Below are positions 19,517-27,163 of a stretch of DNA of 64,000 bases, in pieces (within the stretch, counting starts at the first letter, position 1; every line of letters begins with the position of its first letter). The notes under the pieces are model-generated. The model ran no database searches and was not told the origin of the DNA. It saw nothing but the letters and a program-made list of their open reading frames with translations. Source of the DNA: Mycobacterium bourgelatii (lineage in GTDB: Bacteria > Actinomycetota > Actinomycetes > Mycobacteriales > Mycobacteriaceae). The stretch is from NCBI RefSeq assembly GCF_010723575.1, contig NZ_BLKZ01000002.1, positions 372,001 to 436,000 of the forward strand, written 5' to 3'. The position numbers and the translations under genes are program-made.

Positions 19517-20128
19517 ATGAACAGCAGGGTCATTGCGGCCGTCGAACGCGCACTCGACGACCGTCACCGCGGCGCCACCGAGGAGGTGGAACGCATCCTG
19601 GCGGCGGCGGTACGGGTAATGGAACGGGTGGCGCCCGAGCCGCCGCGGGTGAGCGACATCGTCGCCGAAGCGGGCTCGTCGAACAAGGCGTTCTACCGGT
19701 ATTTTGCGGGCAAGGACGACCTCATCCTGGCCGTCATGGAACGCGGGGTGGCGATCGTCGTGTCGTACCTCGAGCACCAAATGGCCAAGGAGTCCCGGCC
19801 ACAGGACAAGGTGGCGCGCTGGATCGAAGGCACCCTGGCCCAGGTTGCCGACCCGCACCTGCTGAGCATGAGCCGGGCGGCCGCGGGACAACTGACCGGC
19901 GCCACCGGAGGGGGCACCGCCTCCCAGGAGATGATGCGGCCGCTGCGGGATCTGCTTGTCGAGCCGATCACGGAGTTGGGCAGCGACGACGTCGATCGCG
20001 ATGTCGAGGCCGTCTTCGGCTGCACGACGGCAACCATGCGACGATACGTGGGCTCGACCGACCGTCCTGCGCCGGCGGATATCGAGCATCTGGTGCGATT
20101 CTGCTTACGCGGGTTGGGAGTTGATTGA
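19517..20128 (+). CDS. TetR/AcrR family transcriptional regulator
   Basis: The 203-aa protein has an N-terminal HTH (residues 24-70) ending in the typical SSNKAFYRYFAGKDDLILAV and a variable helical ligand-binding domain. It sits inside the catabolic operon: ATG two bases after the dehydrogenase stop, and its TGA overlaps the next ATG as ATGA-type TGATG at 20126-20130. The compound palindrome at 16374-16399 before the operon is its likely operator. By analogy with TetR repressors of lipid catabolism, an acyl-CoA intermediate would be the inducer; this is inference. Confidence 0.92.
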   Translation: MNSRVIAAVERALDDRHRGATEEVERILAAAVRVMERVAPEPPRVSDIVAEAGSSNKAFYRYFAGKDDLILAVMERGVAIVVSYLEHQMAKESRPQDKVARWIEGTLAQVADPHLLSMSRAAAGQLTGATGGGTASQEMMRPLRDLLVEPITELGSDDVDRDVEAVFGCTTATMRRYVGSTDRPAPADIEHLVRFCLRGLGVD

Positions 20129-21093
20129 TGCATGCGATCGTCTGCCGTGCCTACGGGCCGCCAGAGGACCTGGTCCTCGACGAGGTTGACGACCCCGTGG
20201 CCGGTCCCGGCCAGGTGCTGGTCCGGGTGCACGCGGCGGCGGTCAATTTTCCCGACGTTCTTTTCATCGCGGGCAAGTACCAGGTCAAGATTCCGCCGCC
20301 GTTCATACCTGGCAATGAGATCGCCGGTGAAGTGATCGCCGCGGGCGAGGGTGCATCGTTCCAGCCGGGCCAGCGGGTGTTCGGCACCACGTTCGGTGCG
20401 TTCGCCGAATTGGCGCTGCTCGAGTCGAGCGTGGCGACGCCGCTGCCCGACGACGCCGACTTCGCCTCGGGGGCGGCGTTCGGCGTCACCTACCGCACCG
20501 CCTACCACGCGCTGCGCTCCACCGCCGGTGTGGCGGCCGGGGATTGGGTCGTCGTTCTGGGCGCGGCGGGCGGGGTGGGTCTGGCGGCCGTCGATCTTGC
20601 GGTGGCCCTTGGCGCGCGTGTGCTGGCGGCGGCTTCCAGCCCGGAAAAACTCGAGTTGTGCCGGCAGCGTGGGGCCGAAGCGACCGTCGACTACGACCGC
20701 GAGGATCTGAAGTCACGCATTCGGGAGCTCACCGGAGACAGCGCCCGGGTGGTCATCGACCCGGTCGGCGGTAAGTATGCGGAGCCGGCGTTGCGCGGTC
20801 TGGCACGCGGCGGGACGTTCGTCACCCTTGGCTATGCGGCCGGCAGCATCCCGGCGATTCCCCTCAATCTTGTTCTGCTCAAGGACCTTACGGTGCGCGG
20901 CATGGAGATTCGCACGTTCATGGCCGAGCATCCGGACGAGTACGCGCGTGACATCGAAGAGTTGTCGCACCTGTTCACCGCCGGCAAGGTGCGCCCGTAC
21001 ATCGGCGCCCGCTTTCCGCTGGCGGAAACACCCGCGGCGCTGCGCTATGTAGCCGAGCGCAAAGTGCTCGGCAAGGTAGTCATCGACGTCTAG
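20128..21093 (+). CDS. NADPH:quinone oxidoreductase family (MDR superfamily, zinc-free)
   Basis: The 321-aa protein has an N-terminal GroES-like domain (MHAIVCRAYGPPEDLVLDEV) and a Rossmann cofactor motif GAAGGVGLAAVDLA near residue 150. It lacks the cysteine/histidine set for catalytic zinc, which places it with quinone oxidoreductases/zeta-crystallins. The ATG at 20128 overlaps the TetR stop and is preferred over the TTG at 20125. It is the last gene of the operon starting at 16414. It may reduce an enoyl or quinone substrate of the pathway; exact substrate unknown. Confidence 0.9.
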   Translation: MHAIVCRAYGPPEDLVLDEVDDPVAGPGQVLVRVHAAAVNFPDVLFIAGKYQVKIPPPFIPGNEIAGEVIAAGEGASFQPGQRVFGTTFGAFAELALLESSVATPLPDDADFASGAAFGVTYRTAYHALRSTAGVAAGDWVVVLGAAGGVGLAAVDLAVALGARVLAAASSPEKLELCRQRGAEATVDYDREDLKSRIRELTGDSARVVIDPVGGKYAEPALRGLARGGTFVTLGYAAGSIPAIPLNLVLLKDLTVRGMEIRTFMAEHPDEYARDIEELSHLFTAGKVRPYIGARFPLAETPAALRYVAERKVLGKVVIDV

Positions 21094-21122
21094 GTGTGTG
21101 CGCGTCACCGCGCGTTAGATGC

Positions 21123-21292
21123 GCGGTCGATGCGCGTCGAATGTGTGGCCTGCGCACCATCTTCCGCGATTCCAGGGCCATAGGCCACACGCTGGGCGAA
21201 GGCCGCGGCGGTCGATGCGCGCCGAACGTGCGCCCTACGCACCAACTTCCGCGATTCCGGGGCCACAGGCCACACACTCGGCGACAGCGGCG
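21123..21292. repeat. Imperfect 85-bp direct repeat between genes
   Basis: Two adjoining copies (21123-21207 and 21208-21292) each begin gcggtcgatgcgcg and contain cttccgcgattcc..gggccataggccaca-type sequence, with about one mismatch in seven. They fill most of the 227-bp gap between the quinone reductase stop and the convergent alkyl sulfatase stop. No gene is evident. Confidence 0.75.
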
Positions 21293-21320
21293 ACCTCGGC
21301 GACAGCGGCAAAGCCTCAGC

Positions 21321-23243
21321 CTACGGCGTCACGATGTTGAAGTTGGGGTCCGGCGCATCGAGCACACCAATCAGCGACTGCAGCGCGGACTGGTCGCCGG
21401 TGATCTCGAGTCCGGGCGAATCCAAGTCGCCGAATACCACGCCGAGCAGCCGAAACTTGCTGGCCAGCTTGACCGTAACCGTCGCGGTCGCCGCATCCGC
21501 GGCCACCTTCCGGTGGACCAGCACACCGTTACGCAAAGCCAAACGGTAGTTGGCGTCGAGATCGGCGAACGTGATGTCGATGGCGATGTCGAGGTCCCAG
21601 GCGCGGGGGCCGTTGATCCGGATCGCGAGGCTGTCGAAGATCTGATCCGGGGTCAGCTGCATAAGCATGCTTGGCGAGGTGGCCTGCGTCGCCGTGCCAA
21701 AGTTACCCTCGCGCAGTTCGGTTGCACCGCTGAGGAAGAAATTGCGCCACGTCGCGTTCTCGGCGCCGTACGCGAGCTGCTCCAAGGTGTCCGCATACAA
21801 CGTCCGGGCGGCGGAATGCTCGGCGTCGGTGAACATCGCGTGGTCGAGAAGGGTTGCCGCCCAACGGAAGTCGCCCGAGTCGAAGGCCGCTTGCGCGAGC
21901 TCGACGACCCGGTCGAGACCACCCAGCGCCTCGACGTAACGCGGGCCCAGCGCCTCCGGCGGATGCGGCCACAGCCGACCCGGGTTGCCGTCGAACCAAC
22001 CCATGTAGCGCTGATAGACCGCCTTCACGTTGTGGCTGACCGAACCGTAGTAACCCCGGGTGTGCCAGGCCCGTTCCAACGCCGGGGGCATCTGGAACTG
22101 CTCGGCGATCTCCACCCCCGTGTAACCCTGATTGAGCAACCGCAGTGTCTGGTCATGCAGGTACGCATAGAGATCGCGCTGCAGCGACAGGAATTCGACG
22201 ATGCGCTCCCGCCCCCACGTCGGCCAGTGATGGGACGCAAAGACCACATCGGCACGGTCGGCGAAGGTGTCGATCGCCTCGGTGAGGTAGCCCGACCACG
22301 CATGCGGGTCACGCACCAACGCACCGCGCAGCGTCAGCAGGTTGTGCAGATTGTGGGTGGCGTTCTCGGCCATGCACAACGCGCGGAAGCGCGGGAAGTA
22401 GAAGTGCATCTCGGCGGGCGCCTCGGTGCCCGGCGCCATCTGGAATTCGATCTCCACGCCGTCGATCGTGTGCGTCTCGCCGGTGGTCCGGATGTCGATG
22501 GTCGGCACGATGATCCCCACCTCGCCGGTGGACGGGGTCTGGCCGAGCCCGCAACCCACCTGCCCCTGCGGCCCCCGGTCGAGCACCGTGCCGTACATGT
22601 AGGTGGCGCGTCGCGCCATCGCCGGACCCGCGTACACGTTCTCCTGGATGGCGTGCGCGGTAAAGCCTTCCGGCGCCAGCACGCTCACCTTGCCGGCATC
22701 CACATCCGCCTGGGTGGTCACGCCCAGTACGCCACCGAAATGGTCGACGTGACTGTGGGTGTAGATCACCGCGACGACGGGCCGGTCCGCACCCCGGTGC
22801 TCGCGATAGAGGGCCAACGCCGCGGCGGCTACCTCAGTCGAAACCAGCGGGTCAATCACGATGATCCCGGTGTCACCTTCGATGAAGGTGATGTTGGAAA
22901 GGTCGAAGCCGCGAACCTGGTAAATGCCGGGCACCACTTCGTAGAGACCTTGTTTGGCGGCCAGCGTCGATTGCCGCCACAGGCTGGGATGCACCGAGGT
23001 CGGCGCGGGACCGTCCAGGAATGAATACACGTCGTTGTCCCACACCACGCGCCCGTCGGCCGCCTTGATGACGCACGGCGACAAGGACGCGATGAATCCA
23101 CGATCGGCGTCGTCGAAATCCCTTGTGTCATCGAAAGGTAGCGCGTACTGGCCATGTGCCGACTCGATGGCCGCAGTGGGAGGTTTCTGGTTCACCGGCA
23201 ATACTTTGCCATTCCAAGCGCCGCGGCGGAATGATTCCGACAC
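21321..23243 (-). CDS. Type III linear alkyl sulfatase (Rv3762c-like, SdsA1 family)
   Basis: The 640-aa metallo-beta-lactamase-fold sulfatase carries the zinc motif THSHVDHFGG (His163, His165, Asp167, His168), further ligands in AENATHNLHN and FASHHWPTWG, and a C-terminal SCP2-like sterol-carrier domain with VKLASKFRLLGVV. Family enzymes hydrolyse primary or secondary alkyl sulfates such as SDS to alcohol and sulfate. No signal peptide is apparent. The minus-strand gene converges with the quinone reductase and is divergent from lpqH, with 120 bp between their starts. The start is the first residue of MSESFRRGAW; a shorter start is possible. Confidence 0.93.
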   Translation of the reverse strand: MSESFRRGAWNGKVLPVNQKPPTAAIESAHGQYALPFDDTRDFDDADRGFIASLSPCVIKAADGRVVWDNDVYSFLDGPAPTSVHPSLWRQSTLAAKQGLYEVVPGIYQVRGFDLSNITFIEGDTGIIVIDPLVSTEVAAAALALYREHRGADRPVVAVIYTHSHVDHFGGVLGVTTQADVDAGKVSVLAPEGFTAHAIQENVYAGPAMARRATYMYGTVLDRGPQGQVGCGLGQTPSTGEVGIIVPTIDIRTTGETHTIDGVEIEFQMAPGTEAPAEMHFYFPRFRALCMAENATHNLHNLLTLRGALVRDPHAWSGYLTEAIDTFADRADVVFASHHWPTWGRERIVEFLSLQRDLYAYLHDQTLRLLNQGYTGVEIAEQFQMPPALERAWHTRGYYGSVSHNVKAVYQRYMGWFDGNPGRLWPHPPEALGPRYVEALGGLDRVVELAQAAFDSGDFRWAATLLDHAMFTDAEHSAARTLYADTLEQLAYGAENATWRNFFLSGATELREGNFGTATQATSPSMLMQLTPDQIFDSLAIRINGPRAWDLDIAIDITFADLDANYRLALRNGVLVHRKVAADAATATVTVKLASKFRLLGVVFGDLDSPGLEITGDQSALQSLIGVLDAPDPNFNIVTP

Positions 23244-23363
23244 GACGTGAATTGCCGAAGCAAAATTCGGCCTTTTTGTACCTAGATCTTCGGTCGAACA
23301 GGTCGCATACTGCCGAAGCGGTCTGCAAAGCCGCGGATCGCTCTAACGGGCAAAGGAGCAGAG

Positions 23364-23822
23364 GTGAAGCGTGGACTGACGGTTTCGGTTGCCGCGGCAG
23401 CGATCTTGGCCGCGGGTCTTTCCGGTTGTTCGGGCAACGAGTCGAGCGACGGCGGTGCCACCTCGGTAGGTTCCGGCGGCGGCGTCACGAAGGTCCTCGT
23501 CGACGGAAAAGAGCAGACCGTCTCGGGCGCGGTTACCTGCTCCTCAGCGGCGGGCAACGTCAACATCTCTATCGGCGCACGAGAGGCCGGAGTTGCCGCG
23601 GTGCTCACCGACACCACTCCTCCTGAAGTCAAGTCAGTGGGACTCGGCACCGTCGAGGGCGTCGCCTTGAACTTCATCGCCGGAACCGGCGAAGGAGACG
23701 CCTCGGCAACCAGGAATGGCAGCCAGTACAAGATCACCGGGACGGCGGTCGGAGTGGACGCGTCCAACCCGACGGAGGGTGTGGTGAAGAAGCCCTTCGA
23801 AATCGACGTGAACTGCCCGTAA
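23364..23822 (+). CDS. lpqH: LpqH-like 19 kDa lipoprotein antigen
   Basis: The 152-aa lipoprotein starts at GTG 23364, about 8 nt after AAAGGAG. The signal peptide (MKRGLTVSVAAAAILAAG) ends in the lipobox L19-S20-G21-C22, so Cys22 is the predicted acylated residue. A Ser/Gly/Thr-rich stretch, the O-glycosylated zone in M. tuberculosis LpqH, precedes the globular domain. That domain has the diagnostic PPEVKSVGLG and SQYKITGTAVGVD motifs and two cysteines (VTC and VNC). LpqH is a surface TLR2 agonist and major antigen. Order lpqH-tcrY-tcrX matches M. tuberculosis Rv3763-Rv3765c. Confidence 0.95.
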   Translation: MKRGLTVSVAAAAILAAGLSGCSGNESSDGGATSVGSGGGVTKVLVDGKEQTVSGAVTCSSAAGNVNISIGAREAGVAAVLTDTTPPEVKSVGLGTVEGVALNFIAGTGEGDASATRNGSQYKITGTAVGVDASNPTEGVVKKPFEIDVNCP

Positions 23823-23826
23823 CCGC

Positions 23827-25323
23827 TTAGGAACTGGCGGCGGACGGTTGGCTGCCATTGCGCGGCAACCGCACCGCGAACTCGGTATGACCGGGTGAGC
23901 TGTTCAGCGTGATCGTTCCGTGGTGTGCCTTCACCACGGCGGACACGATCGCCAGGCCCAGGCCCGTGCTGCCGCCCTTGCGGGATCGTGAAGTATCGCC
24001 GCGGGCGAACCGCTCGAACACTTCTGATTGTTTTTCTTTGGGAATGCCGGGCCCGTTGTCGATGACCTGAAGTACGACGTTTTCCGGCTCGGTGGACAGG
24101 CGCGTCGTCACGACGGTGCCGGCGGCGGTGTGCACGCGGGCGTTGGCCAGCAGATTCGTCACCACCTGATGCAACCGCGCGGCATCCCCGGTGACCGTCA
24201 CCGGTTCCGGCGGCAAGTCCAACTCCCATTCGTGATCGGGCCCGGCGACGTGCGCGTCGCTCACGGCGTCGACCGCCAGTCGGGACATGTCGACGTCTTC
24301 TCGCTCCAGCGGGCGCCCCGAGTCCAGACGCGCCAGCAGCAGCAGATCTTCGACCAGGTGGGTGATCCGGGCGGTCTCGGACGCCACCCGACTCATGGCA
24401 TGCGCCACCGCCTCCCGGTCGTCGCCCATCTTCTGCGCGAGTTCGGTGTAGCCGCGGATCGCGGCCAGCGGGGTGCGCAACTCATGGCTGGCATCGGCAA
24501 CGAACTGGCGAACGCGGGTCTCGCTCTCCTGCCGTGTCGACAGGGCCGCGGCGATGTGGTCGAGCATGCGGTTCAATGCCGAACCGAGTTGGCCCACCTC
24601 GGTGGACGGATTCTCGTCGGGCACGCGCAGCGGCAGCTCGACCTCGCCGCGGTGCAGCGGAAGGTCGACGACCTTGGTCGCAGTCTGCGTGACACGCCGC
24701 AACGGCGCCAACGCCCGCCGGATGACCACGGCACTGGCCAGGATCGCGCCGGTGATCGCCACCAGCAGCACGATCACGAAGATGATCAGCATCCGGAACA
24801 TGCCGGTGTCCACACCGGACATCGGCAGTCCCGTGACGATGATGTCGTCGCCGCTTCGGCTCGGAGTGCCAACGACGCGGTACCGGCCAATACCATCCAA
24901 ATCCACGGTGACCGGCGAACGGCTACCCGCGACCGCCGCCAACTGTTCCTGGGCCTTCTCGGTCAATGCGGCTCGCGCGCCGGTGGTGGTCAGGTATCCG
25001 GCGTCAACGGTCTTCCCGTCACTGACCACCGCGCCGACCACCAGGGCCGGTTGACCCGGCGCATCGACAAAGCGTGGCCCCGGACCCGGCCTCGGTTCGT
25101 ACCGCGGCGGACGGTTGGGCCGCTCCGGGTACATCAATGCGGAGCGGCTGCCGGTGCCCATGACATGTCCGTCCAGATGTGCCAGCAGCTGGCGGTAGAG
25201 CGCCAATTCGGTCACCGCGGTGATGCCGAGACACACTGCGGTGACGACGATGAGCTGCCCGACGAGAAGGCGGCGACGAAGCGACCAGCTGCGCTTGGTT
25301 TTAGCGGGCCGGCTTGAGGACAT
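23827..25323 (-). CDS. tcrY: Sensor histidine kinase TcrY
   Basis: A 498-aa membrane histidine kinase. Transmembrane helices lie at about 19-41 and 177-200 around an extracytoplasmic sensor region rich in Pro/Arg. They are followed by HAMP, the H-box ASHELRTPLAAIR with His280, the N-box NLLANARVH, and G boxes DNGPGIP and STGLGLAIV. It overlaps the 3' end of tcrX by 23 nt, so the two are translated as a pair. In M. tuberculosis TcrY phosphorylates TcrX, and the system has been linked to iron limitation. The gene ends 5 bp after convergent lpqH, leaving no room for a separate terminator. Confidence 0.95.
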   Translation of the reverse strand: MSSSRPAKTKRSWSLRRRLLVGQLIVVTAVCLGITAVTELALYRQLLAHLDGHVMGTGSRSALMYPERPNRPPRYEPRPGPGPRFVDAPGQPALVVGAVVSDGKTVDAGYLTTTGARAALTEKAQEQLAAVAGSRSPVTVDLDGIGRYRVVGTPSRSGDDIIVTGLPMSGVDTGMFRMLIIFVIVLLVAITGAILASAVVIRRALAPLRRVTQTATKVVDLPLHRGEVELPLRVPDENPSTEVGQLGSALNRMLDHIAAALSTRQESETRVRQFVADASHELRTPLAAIRGYTELAQKMGDDREAVAHAMSRVASETARITHLVEDLLLLARLDSGRPLEREDVDMSRLAVDAVSDAHVAGPDHEWELDLPPEPVTVTGDAARLHQVVTNLLANARVHTAAGTVVTTRLSTEPENVVLQVIDNGPGIPKEKQSEVFERFARGDTSRSRKGGSTGLGLAIVSAVVKAHHGTITLNSSPGHTEFAVRLPRNGSQPSAASS

Positions 25324-26041
25324 AGCCCGCGCCGCGCAGCGTGTGGATCATGGGTTCGCGACCGTTGTCGATCTTCTTGCGCAGGTACGAGATGTAAAGC
25401 TCGACAATGTTGGACCGGCCGCCGAAGTCGTAGCTCCACACCCGGTCGAGGATCTGAGCCTTGCTCAGCACTCGCTTGGCGTTGCGCATCATGAACCGCA
25501 GCAACTCGAATTCGGTGGACGTCAAAGAGATCGGTTCGCCGGCGCGGGTCACCTCGTGGCTGTCTTCGTCGAGCACCAGGTCCCCCACCACCAGCTGGGC
25601 CCCGCTGTCGACGGTCGCCACCCCGGTGCGCCGCAACAACGCCCGCAGCCGCAGCACCACTTCTTCGATGCTGAACGGCTTGGTGACGTAGTCGTCGCCG
25701 CCGGCAGTCAATCCCGCGATGCGATCTTCGACCGCGTCCTTGGCCGTCAACAGCAGGACGGGCAGGCCCGGATTCTCCTTGCGCAATTTATGCAGCACGT
25801 CCAGGCCGCTCATGTCGGGCAGCATCACGTCGAGCACGACGACGTCGGGACGCTCGGACCGGGCCGCCGAGATGGCCGATGCGCCGTCGCCCGCAGTGGC
25901 GATGTTCCACCCTTCGTAGCGCAGTGCCATCGACACCATTTCGGCGAGAACGGGCTCGTCGTCGACAACCAGCACGGTGATAGGTTGGCCGTCGGAACGG
26001 CACATGACGACGCGCTCGACTGAGGTTCTGGGAGCGGTCAC
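25301..26041 (-). CDS. tcrX: OmpR-family response regulator TcrX
   Basis: This is a receiver domain (VLVVDDEPVLAEMV, phospho-acceptor Asp71 in VVLDVMLPDMSG, conserved Lys in LLTAKD) followed by a winged-helix DNA-binding domain (SLTSTEFELLRFMMRNAKRVLSKAQIL). From the GTG at 26041 it has 246 residues. An ATG at 26005 would give 234, the length I recall for M. tuberculosis TcrX, and could be the true start. It precedes and overlaps tcrY. Three direct repeats at 26075-26101 upstream fit an OmpR-type binding site for autoregulation. Confidence 0.95.
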   Translation of the reverse strand: MTAPRTSVERVVMCRSDGQPITVLVVDDEPVLAEMVSMALRYEGWNIATAGDGASAISAARSERPDVVVLDVMLPDMSGLDVLHKLRKENPGLPVLLLTAKDAVEDRIAGLTAGGDDYVTKPFSIEEVVLRLRALLRRTGVATVDSGAQLVVGDLVLDEDSHEVTRAGEPISLTSTEFELLRFMMRNAKRVLSKAQILDRVWSYDFGGRSNIVELYISYLRKKIDNGREPMIHTLRGAGYVLKPAR

Positions 26042-26074
26042 GGCTTCCAGTATCCGTAGATCGCTAAGGCAAAG

Positions 26075-26101
26075 CTATGCCAAACCTATGTGCAACCTGT
26101 G
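26075..26101 (-). promoter_or_regulatory. Direct-repeat array upstream of tcrX
   Basis: CTATG (26075), CTATG (26086) and CTGTG (26097) occur at exact 11-bp spacing, in the context CTATGCCAAAC / CTATGTGCAAC / CTGTG. On the tcrX strand this reads CACAG-N6-CATAG-N6-CATAG, 34 bp from the GTG start. One-helical-turn direct repeats are typical of OmpR/PhoP-family regulators, so TcrX autoregulation is the natural reading. Confidence 0.6.
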
Positions 26102-26103
26102 AA

Positions 26104-26130
26104 GCCGCGTGACTGGTTTAGTCACGCGGC
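26104..26130. terminator. Perfect 11-bp stem-loop
   Basis: GCCGCGTGACT (26104-26114) and AGTCACGCGGC (26120-26130) pair perfectly around a 5-nt loop. It lies 24 bp past the stop of the DUF6131 gene and just upstream of the tcrX repeats, so it could end minus-strand transcription and insulate tcrX. There is no U tract, as is common for mycobacterial terminators. A protein-binding palindrome is the alternative. Confidence 0.6.
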
Positions 26131-26154
26131 CCCACATCTCGGGTGTGTCTGGCG

Positions 26155-26310
26155 TTAGTACCAGTTCCGCCTGCCGGCGACCGGCCGTCCCATGGACCCC
26201 AAGGCCCACATGACGACACCGATCACAAGCAAAACGATACCGAGTGTGGACAACAAGCTAATGCCGAACACAAGCCCGAGGATGAGCAAGAGCGCCCCGA
26301 CGATAATCAT
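26155..26310 (-). CDS. Small membrane protein, DUF6131-like, 51 aa
   Basis: The ATG at 26310 is preceded by AAAGGAAA at 8 nt. The 51-residue product (MIIVGALLLILGLVFGISLL at its N-terminus) is almost entirely two hydrophobic helices, ending in a GRPVAGRRNWY tail. This pattern, with two short helices and a C-terminal GRPVxGRRxxY, is that of the actinobacterial DUF6131 family. Function unknown. It lies 37 bp after the next small membrane gene on the same strand, so they form a likely two-gene unit. Codon use is less GC-biased than in neighbours. Confidence 0.8.
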   Translation of the reverse strand: MIIVGALLLILGLVFGISLLSTLGIVLLVIGVVMWALGSMGRPVAGRRNWY

Positions 26311-26347
26311 GGTTTGTTTCCTTTTCTTTTACGGTGGGAGTTCACTT

Positions 26348-26560
26348 TTATTGCTTGGGTTGCGGCACATTCGGCTGATTGCAAGTGACCGCCGGGTTAA
26401 GCCCGTAATTCAACGGACCCGCTATCACTGTGGTAGCGATTGATGCCGTTGTACTGCAGTTGGACGGACCACTCTCGAAGTAGCCACGCTGCCAGGCTGC
26501 AAACACTCCGATCAACAACCACACCAGAACAATTGCGCCAATAATTCCACGCCCGCGCAT
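26348..26560 (-). CDS. Small single-helix membrane protein, 70 aa
   Basis: The ATG at 26560 follows a GGAGGT ribosome site. The protein starts MRGRGIIGAIVLVWLLIGVF, a single membrane anchor, followed by a short exported segment with two cysteines (NCSTTAS and VTCNQP) that could pair. An upstream in-frame start would add 19 residues without a ribosome site. I do not recognise a named family. It probably co-transcribes with the DUF6131 gene. Confidence 0.72.
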   Translation of the reverse strand: MRGRGIIGAIVLVWLLIGVFAAWQRGYFESGPSNCSTTASIATTVIAGPLNYGLNPAVTCNQPNVPQPKQ

Positions 26561-26679
26561 CGTGACCTCCGTTGTGTCCGAGAAAGACTCCCGTGCGGCT
26601 AGTTTTGCCCATTGCACGCACGTCTAAACGCGCCAGGCCAAAATTCCTAATCGGCTTTTCCGGGGTCAGGCGCCGCGGG

Positions 26680-27126
26680 TCAAGCGCCCTCGACGTGGTG
26701 CGCAGCCAGCCACGCTGCGGCGCGCGTCTTCGAGGCGCGGGCCAGCCAGGCGTCCTGGATCAGCTCGGTCAATTCGGCGAGACCGATCTCGCCCAGCCGG
26801 CTGCCCCGCACCAGCACCGATAGATGACCGTCAAAGTGCGGGGTGGTGAAAAACGGCGATGAGTCGTCCTGGATCAGCGCCAGCTTGTCGCCCTCGGACT
26901 CCACCCACAGCATGATCACGTCGGGATAGCGTTCGCCGGTCGAGGGATCGGCGGCGTCGGGCTGCGGCGTTCGGAAGAACACGAACGACTTGCCGCCCAC
27001 CTGGTAGATGGGGTTCCCCTTAGGCCCTTCCAAGCGCTTGACGTGCGGCATCGACGCGGCGATCCGGTGCACATCGTCGACCCGGGCGGGACGATCGGCG
27101 TTCCGGTTGGGCCCCTGCTTCGCCAC
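26680..27126 (-). CDS. MmcQ/YjbR-like protein
   Basis: From the GTG at 27126 the product has 148 residues. VDDVHRIAASMPHVKRLEG, YQVGGKSFVFFRTPQ, a hydrophobic strand with KLALI, FFTTPHFDGHLSVLV and the C-terminal helix LTELIQDAWLARAS fit the YjbR/MmcQ (DUF419) alpha/beta fold. These are double-wing DNA-binding-like proteins of unclear function. Longer starts to 27165 or 27252 exist but would collide with the divergent GH25 gene start at 27164, so the shorter form is preferred. Confidence 0.78.
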   Translation of the reverse strand: MAKQGPNRNADRPARVDDVHRIAASMPHVKRLEGPKGNPIYQVGGKSFVFFRTPQPDAADPSTGERYPDVIMLWVESEGDKLALIQDDSSPFFTTPHFDGHLSVLVRGSRLGEIGLAELTELIQDAWLARASKTRAAAWLAAHHVEGA

Positions 27127-27163
27127 ACTGGGGACGATACCCAGGGGCGGCTGCGCCTGTAGC

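Noticed and set aside
21096..23024. 642-codon plus-strand frame antisense to the alkyl sulfatase
   Set aside because: The sulfatase on the minus strand has clear catalytic motifs. The antisense product is His/Arg-rich with no domain.
24028..25317. 429-codon frame antisense to tcrY
   Set aside because: It is complementary to a well-supported histidine kinase and has no recognisable domain.
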